DNA of 44,561 nucleotides from Spartinivicinus poritis (GTDB lineage: Bacteria > Pseudomonadota > Gammaproteobacteria > Pseudomonadales > Zooshikellaceae). Each line of letters begins with the position of its first letter. The stretch's first letter is position 1. The stretch covers positions 1 to 44,561 of the forward strand of contig NZ_JAPMOU010000043.1 in the NCBI RefSeq assembly GCF_028858535.1. Reading direction: 5' to 3'. Shown one piece after another: positions 17,199-23,772 of the stretch. The position numbers were made by a program, and so were the translations under genes. The notes under the pieces are model-generated. The model was not told where the DNA came from and did no database searches. It saw nothing but the letters and a program-made list of their open reading frames with translations.

Positions 17199-17404
17199 AT
17201 AGGAATGCCCTTAAACACTTTAGGTCCACCGCGGAGCCTTTTTTCCAGTTCGGCTTTACGTTGATAAAGGGTATTTAAACTAGCCATGGTCACTTGTCGG
17301 GTACCGGAACTAGTACTGATGGTAGCGCTTTGACCCGTTTCTAAAATGGTAGTAATGGCCTGATTAATCGAGGCTAATTCGTTTTGAATGGTTTGTCGGC
17401 TCAT
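17195..17404 (-). CDS. Head-tail joining protein gpW (lambda gpW-like)
   Basis: This 69-residue protein has the gpW layout: N-terminal helix 'ELASINQAITTILETGQS', beta hairpin 'ATISTSSGTRQVTMASL', second helix 'LNTLYQRKAELEKRLRGGPK'. In lambda gpW binds below the portal and is needed for tail attachment. It overlaps the terminase gene (ATGA) and the portal gene. Confidence 0.88.
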   Translation of the reverse strand: MSRQTIQNELASINQAITTILETGQSATISTSSGTRQVTMASLNTLYQRKAELEKRLRGGPKVFKGIPI

Positions 17405-19419
17405 AATTTACATTCACTGAGTGCACCACGCCGCTTTTGACGTTTTCGGCTTGGACGTGGCGGCGCGGATACAACAAGTGGTTTATTTTCTGCTGTTGGT
17501 GCACTGGTTTCGCCCATGGCTAAATCCAAAGGCGTCGGGGGTAACCGATGTACTTGTTCTAAATGTGCCCCTGCAGCCACTAACACTTCTGCATCAAAAT
17601 AGTGGTTATGGGTGCGTATTTTCATCCAGTGCACTGTGCCTTTTTCATCAATCGAGCGGGCTTCTGCTGTTACCTGTTTGGCATAGTCATCACTGATCCC
17701 CATCGGCACAAACCAGGCACCAGCTTGATCTTCTGGCCAGGCTAATCGGTTATGCACCCAGGATTTAAAGTGATCGGTATCCAATAGCATCCGCTTTAAG
17801 GGTTGCTTGGCGTGACCTTTTTGATCGATTTCCGAGAATTTATACGGCTTATCCTGGGTAGGTCTTCCCTTGGTGGGGATTGCATAACCATAAAAACGCC
17901 GAGCAAATTCATACACCATGTGTTTTGGGTTGTTTTTACCACCGGGTTTAAAACCGGAATCAATAAGTACCCGATGAATCGATTGGCCAGCAAAAGGCCG
18001 TTGAATATAAGCCGCTAATTCATGCCAGACGGCTTCATATTCTGTTTCTCCCAGAATTTCACCGTAATCCAATAACCAGGAAGTAAAGTGGTAACCAAAA
18101 CCACGCACCACATACACTAGTCGGTCGCCTTGAACATCCACACCCATTAAAATCTTTTTTACCCCAGCGGGGATTTGGCACAGGTAATAAGGTCGTTGTC
18201 GTTCAAATACCAATTTCCACTCAGGGGCATCGCCTACCACCGCAAACAGCTCACCAAAGCGGGTATTAATAATCCCTTGGACTTTGCCTGGCTTCCCCGT
18301 TTGTTGAGCGGCAACTAATTCCCGTGCACGATCACCAAACGATTGCCAAGGACTGCATAAGCCGGACACCCAAAACGACGCAATTGAATTATTGGTGGGT
18401 GAACGACAATAAAAACCGAAAGGAACATGATGAGATTGGCCCTCTTGCACAACAGTCGCTGTATGAAGCTGATCATTAAAAGCCGTGGGCTTTTGGCCGG
18501 GGGCAATAAATACCCCACGATCATTCATCCATTCCTTGCTTCTTTCGTAAATGGCACACCCACAACAACCACAGATTAAATGGGCTTGTTGTTTCGCTTC
18601 TGTCGGTGTCGCCTCATCAGGAATAAATAATAATTTCTGCCGAGCAATAAAATATTGATGACATTCAGGGCATGGCCAAGCCCATTCAAATCGTTCGCCT
18701 TGTTGCCAGATCAACCAAATCGGTGAGAATAAATTCTCTTTATCCACCAGTGCCCAGCGTTCGATATCATTATCAATATAGGTTTCAGCTTGGCCGACAG
18801 TTGGTGTAGAGACAACACTAATATTGCCATCAATGTAATTACTGATCCGTGCACCCACTACCGTATAAGGATCACCTTCGCCCCCCACATCATTGGTCAT
18901 CCGGTCCAGCTCATCAATGTAAACGTCTTTCACCGGGTGGGAGGCTAACTCGGTAGCAGAGCCAGCCCAACCAAACCCCAGCCGTTGGCCATTAATAAAT
19001 TTTTCGTGGATGGTTTCTTTTTTACCTTTGGCTAGTGCCTCCCATAAGCTGGGAACCGCTTTCACTAATTTAGAAAAGCGGTCTTTAGAAATAGACTCCA
19101 CATTTTTACGGGTTGGCCCCACATACATCGCTGGGCCTGGGTCTTCATCCGCTTTCCAGCCAATGCAGTTTAATAACACACCATCTGTCTTGGACATCTG
19201 CGCACCCAATACCGCGCAGATTTCTTTATACAACGGATCGGCGACAGCATGGGTAATGCCTTTTACCCAGGGAGCGCGGTTACTATTCCAAGGACCGGGC
19301 TCTGGTGAACCAGGGGGTAACACCCGTTTAGCATCAGCCCATTGCCATGCTGTTCGACGTGGCGCTGGTCGAATCGCTTTGGCCATCACTGCCAGTATTT
19401 TTGCTAGCTGATTGTTCAT
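17401..19419 (-). CDS. Terminase large subunit (lambda gpA family)
   Basis: This 672-residue protein matches the GpA terminase family: 'AWQWADAKRVLPPGSPEPGP', 'GVLLNCIGWKADEDPGPAMY' with the ATP-binding 'VGPTRKNVESISKD', acidic 'VYIDELDRM', a Cys cluster 'CPECHQYF...CGCC', and a C-terminal nuclease region beginning 'KKILMGVDVQGDRLVYVV'. It packages and cuts concatemeric DNA at cos-like sites. The reading frame begins inside the small-subunit gene, an unusually long overlap of 86 bases (53 if Met12 is the start). Confidence 0.93.
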   Translation of the reverse strand: MNNQLAKILAVMAKAIRPAPRRTAWQWADAKRVLPPGSPEPGPWNSNRAPWVKGITHAVADPLYKEICAVLGAQMSKTDGVLLNCIGWKADEDPGPAMYVGPTRKNVESISKDRFSKLVKAVPSLWEALAKGKKETIHEKFINGQRLGFGWAGSATELASHPVKDVYIDELDRMTNDVGGEGDPYTVVGARISNYIDGNISVVSTPTVGQAETYIDNDIERWALVDKENLFSPIWLIWQQGERFEWAWPCPECHQYFIARQKLLFIPDEATPTEAKQQAHLICGCCGCAIYERSKEWMNDRGVFIAPGQKPTAFNDQLHTATVVQEGQSHHVPFGFYCRSPTNNSIASFWVSGLCSPWQSFGDRARELVAAQQTGKPGKVQGIINTRFGELFAVVGDAPEWKLVFERQRPYYLCQIPAGVKKILMGVDVQGDRLVYVVRGFGYHFTSWLLDYGEILGETEYEAVWHELAAYIQRPFAGQSIHRVLIDSGFKPGGKNNPKHMVYEFARRFYGYAIPTKGRPTQDKPYKFSEIDQKGHAKQPLKRMLLDTDHFKSWVHNRLAWPEDQAGAWFVPMGISDDYAKQVTAEARSIDEKGTVHWMKIRTHNHYFDAEVLVAAGAHLEQVHRLPPTPLDLAMGETSAPTAENKPLVVSAPPRPSRKRQKRRGALSECKL

Positions 19420-19942
19420 TAATGGCTAATTCTTCGAGAATATTGGCAGCTGTGGTAAAGGCACGGTTCACTTCATCATCCCAAAGCTTTAAACCCTGGG
19501 CTTCATTTTGCGCAATCATCACTTTAGGAATAATTTTACGGCCCACGGGCTTTAAAATAATGCTGATTTGAGTAAGGGCTTCAGCCACTTTGATGGAGGC
19601 TTGTTCTAAGTCGATCACCTGTTGTGCTTTTTCATCACGCTCGACTTCTTTTAAATCGGCTTCGGCTTCTTTAATACGACGCTCAGCGCGTAGCTTTAAT
19701 AACTCTTCTTGAGCATAAGTGGTGCTTTCATCACCTGGGGTATGTTTGCCCCCCAGTTGCTTTTCAACTTCCCGTTCAATCTCCCATGCAATCGCCGCAT
19801 TTAAATTAATTTGGATGGGGTCGCCCTTTTTACCACTGCCATCATGAGGTAACCCTTCAGATAACCAACGACCAACCGTTCGCTCAGATACACCCCGCAG
19901 GTCGGCATAGTCTTTTTTGTTCAGAAATGTGGGTATACCCAT
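19334..19942 (-). CDS. Terminase small subunit (lambda Nu1-like)
   Basis: This 202-residue protein begins with the winged-helix signature of Nu1: 'FLNKKDYADLRGVSERTVGR' followed by 'WLSEGLPHDGSGKKGDPIQI'. Then come coiled-coil segments ('ELLKLRAERRIKEAEADLKE'). It recognises the packaging site and recruits TerL. The C-terminus is Ser/Thr-rich and overlaps TerL. Packaging (cos) DNA would be expected just upstream, in 19943-20398. Confidence 0.9.
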   Translation of the reverse strand: MGIPTFLNKKDYADLRGVSERTVGRWLSEGLPHDGSGKKGDPIQINLNAAIAWEIEREVEKQLGGKHTPGDESTTYAQEELLKLRAERRIKEAEADLKEVERDEKAQQVIDLEQASIKVAEALTQISIILKPVGRKIIPKVMIAQNEAQGLKLWDDEVNRAFTTAANILEELAINEQSASKNTGSDGQSDSTSATSNSMAMG

Positions 19943-20050
19943 CTAGATTCCAAAAAGGTGGCAACTAGGCTGTCCAGGCATGTCCACCTTTGCCACCTTT
20001 TTTGAAAACAAGGATGTCAAAAAAAACAATCAGTTAGCTTTACCATCTGG

Positions 20051-20257
20051 TTATGATTTGAACGATAAAGGTGGAAGAAGGGCAGCTTTTTTGGCAAATT
20101 GAAAAATACGCAAACCGCGCGGCTCTACGACCCGCAATAATATTTGCTGCCCCCGGAAGAACCTATTGTGACAGTGACGATGCAGTAATAATAGTAATGC
20201 AATAATGCGAGCAATAATATTGTAATTACCATTAATCATTAATTGTTTTGTCATCAC
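20051..20257 (-). CDS. Small hypothetical protein, uncertain
   Basis: A 68-codon ORF starts with GTG-ATG and encodes a hydrophobic Ile/Leu segment 'YNIIARIIALLLLLHRHCHN' followed by a basic region. It lies between the antirepressor and the terminase, a place where lambdoid phages hold cos DNA and small genes. There is no good ribosome site. It may be a true small membrane protein or chance. Confidence 0.3.
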   Translation of the reverse strand: MMTKQLMINGNYNIIARIIALLLLLHRHCHNRFFRGQQILLRVVEPRGLRIFQFAKKAALLPPLSFKS

Positions 20258-20344
20258 TAACAGGAGTGCCCAGGCTTATTGAGTAATTAAAAATGGAAGA
20301 TAATAAGACAGCTAATAATATTAATTGCATGATAAATACCTGAA

Positions 20345-20368
20345 TAAAAAAATCCCACCGAAGTGGGC
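20345..20368 (-). terminator. Rho-independent terminator after the antirepressor gene
   Basis: On the minus strand the sequence GCCCAC-TTCG-GTGGG is followed by ATTTTTTTATT. This is a GC-rich stem with a stable TTCG tetraloop and a U tract, 30 bases after the antirepressor stop. It should end transcripts that do not carry an antitermination complex. The terminase genes beyond it would need readthrough or another promoter. Confidence 0.8.
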
Positions 20369-20398
20369 AAGGGTTATGAATATTAGGCGTGAAATTAT

Positions 20399-21133
20399 TT
20401 AAGCAACTTCAAACTGGTTAAATCGTTCGGCTAATAAAGCTAAACCTTTAGGGGTCACCCTCACTTGTTCAGTGGTTTTCTCTGATCCATCTGAACGACT
20501 GACAACAGTGACTTTATGTTCTAAAACACCTTGCTGTATTTTATTTTGATAGGCCGTCCAGCTAGCATGGCCCGCCCTACGATATATCCACTTATTCTTA
20601 GATAACCAACTAAATAAATCCTTTGGCCTAACCTGCAAGTCTTTAGCAGCATTGGTAATACACATACCACCATCGGATTTAGCGATACGTTCAAGGGCTT
20701 CAACTTGAGGCTTCATAGCGCCTATTTGTTGGCTTTGTTCTTGGATTCTTTCCATTGACTGCGCCAGTATCCCTGCCACTTGCTGTGTATTAGTCCAATC
20801 AATTTGAGTTGTACCATAGCTGCCAGTTTTACGAATAGTTGGAAGCACTTCACTGGTAACCCATTTTTTAAAGATTTTGGCTTCGGGCCGGCGGCTTCTT
20901 AAGATGGCTGAATAAAGACCCGATTCGTTAATAGCCTGTAACCCCTGGCTTCCACCAAGGGTCTGTATAATCTGCAGACCCTTTTCGTCATCATCTAAAG
21001 TGCGTGTCATCGCACTTGCTTCAGAGTACAGCAGTACATCAGCAACATCCTTGGCCACAAACCAAGGTTCGCCTTCTCTATTAATGACACGAATGGAGGA
21101 TGAGCCGAATTGAAATGGAATTATGTCATTCAT
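20399..21133 (-). CDS. BRO-N / KilAC antirepressor-type protein
   Basis: Residues 1-105 are a BRO-N (Bro family) domain: 'VINREGEPWFVAKDVADVLL', 'TLDDDEKGLQIIQTLGGSQG', 'INESGLYSAILRSRRPEAKI' and 'FKKWVTSEVLPTIRKTGSYG'. Residues about 145-240 are a KilAC domain: 'GGMCITNAAKDLQVRPKDLF', 'WLSKNKWIYRRAGHASWTAY' and 'VRVTPKGLALLAERFN'. Such proteins bind DNA and often act as antirepressors. It lies in the late block between lysis and packaging genes, followed by a strong terminator. The 1 kb upstream holds a divergent cargo gene. Confidence 0.9.
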   Translation of the reverse strand: MNDIIPFQFGSSSIRVINREGEPWFVAKDVADVLLYSEASAMTRTLDDDEKGLQIIQTLGGSQGLQAINESGLYSAILRSRRPEAKIFKKWVTSEVLPTIRKTGSYGTTQIDWTNTQQVAGILAQSMERIQEQSQQIGAMKPQVEALERIAKSDGGMCITNAAKDLQVRPKDLFSWLSKNKWIYRRAGHASWTAYQNKIQQGVLEHKVTVVSRSDGSEKTTEQVRVTPKGLALLAERFNQFEVA

Positions 21134-21268
21134 TTTTTACGCTCTTTTTATGACTTTAAGGAAAGTTTTGTAGGGGTTAGCTAGATCAAATGTTCGCAAT
21201 TATTGTTTTCGTGAAAGTTAAGAGAAATTGCTATTCTGAATATATGTGTGATCAAGGACTTAATCATA

Positions 21269-22033
21269 ATGAGTCGGTGGTTTGTTATTTTACTGATAAT
21301 TCTTAGTTTTTGTTCTTATGGAGCAGAAAAAAAGATGATAAAGATTACGACTGGTGACTACCCACCATGGTCTTCTCAAAATTACAAACATGGTGGATTT
21401 ATTAGTCATATTATAAAAGAATCCTTTAAACGAGCTGGTTATAATGTTATCTACTATTATTTCCCATGGGCTAGGGCTTATAAAGAAGGACTGTCTGGTA
21501 AATACCATGCTTCAGCTTTTTGGTTTTGTACGGTAAAAAGAAAACAAGACTATTACTGTAATGAAGAACCACTTGCCTCAGAGGATATAGTTTTTTTTCA
21601 TCTAAGAACTACACAAGTTGGTGAATGGAAGAAACTTAGTGATCTTGCTCATTTTCGAATTGGGACTACAAGGAGTTACGCTTATACTCCTAAATTGCAA
21701 TCTGAGGAACATGGATTAACTATTGAAACCATTAACTCAGATGAGATCGGTTTGAATATGCTACTAAATGAAAGAATAGACTTATTTGCGCTGTCAATGA
21801 TAGTTGGCTATTCAATACTTAACCATAAATTTGCGCCAGGAACAGCAAAACTAGTAGATATCTCCTCCAAACCAATTACTACAGATAACCTATACCTTCT
21901 ATTTCCTAAAACAAAACAAGATTCCGAGCCACTCCTTAAGGCTTTTGATAAAGCATTGAAGTCTATGCATAAAGATGGTACTTATGATGAATACTATAAT
22001 AAGCTATTAGAAGGGTATTATTTAAAAAAATAA
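21269..22033 (+). CDS. Family 3 extracellular solute-binding protein, prophage cargo
   Basis: This 254-residue periplasmic binding protein has a Sec signal peptide (SRWFVILLIILSFCSYG) and the family 3 opening 'IKITTGDYPPWSSQ'. It continues with 'GFISHIIKESFKRAGYNVIY', 'FRIGTTRSYAYTP' and the C-terminal 'KALKSMHKDGTYDEYYNKLL'. I chose the ATG at 21269, with AAGGA upstream and the signal sequence at the start, over a GTG at 21248. No ABC permease genes are near, so it may bind a ligand without transporting it. It is divergent from the antirepressor and convergent with holin, as expected for a lysogenic-conversion gene. Confidence 0.85.
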   Translation: MSRWFVILLIILSFCSYGAEKKMIKITTGDYPPWSSQNYKHGGFISHIIKESFKRAGYNVIYYYFPWARAYKEGLSGKYHASAFWFCTVKRKQDYYCNEEPLASEDIVFFHLRTTQVGEWKKLSDLAHFRIGTTRSYAYTPKLQSEEHGLTIETINSDEIGLNMLLNERIDLFALSMIVGYSILNHKFAPGTAKLVDISSKPITTDNLYLLFPKTKQDSEPLLKAFDKALKSMHKDGTYDEYYNKLLEGYYLKK

Positions 22034-22047
22034 TACCCTTCTAATAG
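22004..22047. repeat. Perfect 20-bp inverted repeat spanning the stop of the solute-binding gene
   Basis: CTATTAGAAGGGTATTATTT, four A, then its exact reverse complement. The left arm encodes the last residues of the solute-binding protein, and the TAA stop lies in the right arm. It can fold on RNA from both strands between the convergent cargo gene and holin gene. There is no T tract, so simple intrinsic termination is unlikely; an RNA 3'-end protection or factor-dependent terminator role is possible. Confidence 0.85.
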
Positions 22048-22061
22048 TAGTTTGAAAACAT

Positions 22062-22280
22062 TTACTTGTCTGTTTGCTCAACTGCTTCATTTACTTTTTG
22101 GTAAAACAAAACCGTCTCCCGCTTATCCTGCCGATGCTTGTACACCCAATTCACAACAACAGTAATCGTGGTGAGAATAATGCCGATAATGACACCCCAG
22201 TCTTTGAGTGTTAGACCAGCAATCACAGTGACTACACTGGCGACATAAGGGGCGTTTGAGATGATTTTTGCAGTTACCAT
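22062..22280 (-). CDS. Phage holin (HP1/class II-like)
   Basis: This 72-residue protein has two predicted membrane helices, about residues 10-25 ('PYVASVVTVIAGLTLKDW') and 28-45 ('WGVIIGIILTTITVVVNWVY'), with a charged tail 'KHRQDKRETVLFYQKVNEAV'. Size, topology and position after the amidase mark it as the holin. It permeabilises the inner membrane for endolysin release. It is the last gene of the lysis cluster. Confidence 0.82.
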   Translation of the reverse strand: MVTAKIISNAPYVASVVTVIAGLTLKDWGVIIGIILTTITVVVNWVYKHRQDKRETVLFYQKVNEAVEQTDK

Positions 22281-22300
22281 CAGGCTAACCGTATTGTCAG

Positions 22301-22693
22301 TTATTTACCAAATTTGTTTGTTAAATACTGAACTAACACACTACGCAGTATTCGTCTAAATCCAAAGGTATCAATAAAAACGAGGGCTAAAGCGTATAAA
22401 TACCACTCTGGTACACTGGCTTTTAATGCGTCAAAGCCGTCCTGGATATAAATACTCATACCAGGTACAAAGCAAACAACTAAAGGTAAAACAGTGATAA
22501 TCAGTAGAAAGTCATCTTTCCAGCCTCGTGACTGAATACTAATTGAATCCAGTTCTGAAGCACTGATATTACCTTGCTGGATTTCATCTAGTTGCTTTTT
22601 GTGGATGGCTTGCTTAAGTTCGGCTTTGTGCTGTTTGTTGGTTAAATAGGATTGAAATAAACTACTAACGGCTGTGACGATAGTGGCTATCAT
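22301..22693 (-). CDS. Lysis-cluster membrane protein, 130 aa
   Basis: The N-terminal 55 residues are amphipathic and Lys/Gln-rich ('SYLTNKQHKAELKQAIHKKQ'). Then come two membrane helices, about 60-82 ('DDFLLIITVLPLVVCFVPG') and 95-110 ('WYLYALALVFIDTF'). It starts inside the preceding 58-residue ORF and ends 20 bases before holin. Similar proteins occur in lysis regions of gammaproteobacterial phages, but the role (antiholin, second holin or spanin-like) is not established. I see no lipobox. Confidence 0.65.
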   Translation of the reverse strand: MIATIVTAVSSLFQSYLTNKQHKAELKQAIHKKQLDEIQQGNISASELDSISIQSRGWKDDFLLIITVLPLVVCFVPGMSIYIQDGFDALKASVPEWYLYALALVFIDTFGFRRILRSVLVQYLTNKFGK

Positions 22694-22841
22694 TTTTCTT
22701 TGAGTTGCGCTTTCTGTTTAAATAATCTTGAGAGTATGTAGTTCGCTGGTGGTGGCAGTAAATGAATAGACCAAGTGCAGGTAAAACAATAACAATAAAA
22801 GCAGCTGCCAAAGTAATGAAAAAGTTAGTTACTATATCCAT
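22665..22841 (-). CDS. Small single-helix lysis protein, 58 aa
   Basis: This ORF was read directly from the sequence. It has an AAGGAG ribosome site 11 bases before ATG and starts MDIVTNFFITLAAAFIVIVL, a single N-terminal membrane helix to about residue 29. A basic, polar C-terminus follows (HHQRTTYSQDYLNRKRNSKK). It overlaps the amidase by 17 bases and the 130-residue gene by 29 bases, so translation is probably coupled. Topology (membrane anchor plus soluble tail) would fit an inner-membrane spanin or a pinholin-like protein; it is too short to decide. Confidence 0.6.
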   Translation of the reverse strand: MDIVTNFFITLAAAFIVIVLPALGLFIYCHHQRTTYSQDYLNRKRNSKKNDSHYRHSR

Positions 22842-23247
22842 TTTGGCTGTAGCTCCTTATGTCTTTAACTATGCTCCACCAGTCTTGCACATCAAAGTTA
22901 GGGCAGGTTTTACCAGGGTCTAAATCACAATGCCCAACTATTTCAGCTTTTGGATATTTTAACAGCCAGTCGTCAATTACTTTTTCCAAGCTAACTAACT
23001 GCTCGGAAGTAATGCAGTCACGACCAATTAAACAAACACCAAGGCTATAACTGTTGTAGCCTCTAACATGAGCACCAGGCCAATAGTCAGGGCGGCCATT
23101 TTCAATAGTGCCATCGCGTTTAATGACTTTGTGGTAGCCGATGCCATCCCAGCCTTTTTCTTTATGCCACTGGTGAATATCTTCGGCTGATATATCTCGT
23201 TCGTCGGGTGTATCAGAGCAATGCACAACGAGTTTCGTGATTTTCAT
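22825..23247 (-). CDS. N-acetylmuramoyl-L-alanine amidase endolysin (T7 lysozyme type)
   Basis: This 140-residue amidase_2 domain protein has zinc ligands His9 (VVHCSD), His106 (VGHCDLD) and Cys115 (KTCPNF), with the conserved 'WDGIGYHKVIKRDGTIENGR' and 'GAHVRGYNSYSLGVCLIG'. It cleaves the amide bond between MurNAc and the stem peptide. There is no signal peptide, so it depends on the holin. It stands 2 bases after the DUF2158 gene and overlaps the next lysis ORF. Confidence 0.93.
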   Translation of the reverse strand: MKITKLVVHCSDTPDERDISAEDIHQWHKEKGWDGIGYHKVIKRDGTIENGRPDYWPGAHVRGYNSYSLGVCLIGRDCITSEQLVSLEKVIDDWLLKYPKAEIVGHCDLDPGKTCPNFDVQDWWSIVKDIRSYSQNGYSN

Positions 23248-23249
23248 AG

Positions 23250-23429
23250 TTAAAAAGAATTCACTTGCTCTAAAGCGGATTTTGGAAAGACATCTTTGTG
23301 TGGAGTAGCACCGTCAAACCAACGGCATTCGACGTGTACTGAATAAGAGTTTACATTAATAACAGTCATCAATGGGCCGCCCGACTTTAATCTGACAAGC
23401 GAGCCAGTAAACAAGTTAGTAGTGTCCAT
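23250..23429 (-). CDS. YodC-family (DUF2158) small protein
   Basis: The 59-residue product from the internal ATG at 23429 (MDTTNLFTGSLVRLKSGGPL) is a standard DUF2158/YodC protein: 'G..VRLKSGGPLMTV' and 'VECRWFDG'. A longer reading (to 23567) would run through a terminator hairpin, so I reject it. YodC-like proteins are often found by phage lysis genes; the function is unknown. It starts the lysis cluster just after a terminator. Confidence 0.8.
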   Translation of the reverse strand: MDTTNLFTGSLVRLKSGGPLMTVINVNSYSVHVECRWFDGATPHKDVFPKSALEQVNSF

Positions 23430-23465
23430 AGTGATATTTAGTAGGGAAGTGGTTTGCTGCAGGCA

Positions 23466-23497
23466 TAAAAAAGCCCCATCTAGATGATGAGGCCTTT
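23466..23497 (-). terminator. Intrinsic terminator upstream of the lysis cluster
   Basis: On the minus strand AAGGCCTCATC, a five-base loop ATCTA and GATGGGGCTTT form an 11-bp stem with two G-U pairs, followed by a T run (TTTTTTATG). It lies between the toxin-like gene region and the DUF2158/amidase genes. It would end transcripts from the DUF4157 gene unless Q-type antitermination is active. Confidence 0.8.
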
Positions 23498-23570
23498 TCC
23501 CAAAATTTTCTATACTTGAACGCACTTTAGTGTAGACACAAAAATACATTCTGGAAGTAGAGTACACATT

Positions 23571-23720
23571 TTAGCGACCCCTGTCAAAGGGATTTTTATT
23601 TCTCCTAGAAATTACCACCTTCAGCCCAGTGAACATGATGGTTTGAAGCCTGTGGCCTTTTTTGATGTAAACTTGGCTTGTGGTTAGAAGAAAGAGGATA
23701 GCTCTGATCGTGACGGACAT
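23571..23720 (-). CDS. Small hypothetical ORF (49 aa) after the DUF4157 gene
   Basis: This ORF was found by reading the 343-base gap. AGGAG lies seven bases before ATG. The 49-residue product has a hydrophobic N-terminus (MSVTIRAILFLLTTSQVYIK) and a basic C-terminus (VVISRRNKNPFDRGR). It directly follows the metallopeptidase toxin-like gene and precedes a terminator, so it could be a partner or immunity protein, a small toxic peptide, or chance. No family recognised. Confidence 0.35.
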   Translation of the reverse strand: MSVTIRAILFLLTTSQVYIKKGHRLQTIMFTGLKVVISRRNKNPFDRGR

Positions 23721-23772
23721 ACCTCCACTCCTCGAACCTACAACTTTTGTTTTTACAGCTGGTTTTCTAAGT

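Noticed and set aside
17421-18018. ORFs on both strands in alternative frames of TerL
   Set aside because: Overlap the well-supported terminase and show no independent coding signal.
23430-23567. 46-codon N-terminal extension of the DUF2158 gene
   Set aside because: The extension runs through a strong terminator hairpin and lacks family similarity.
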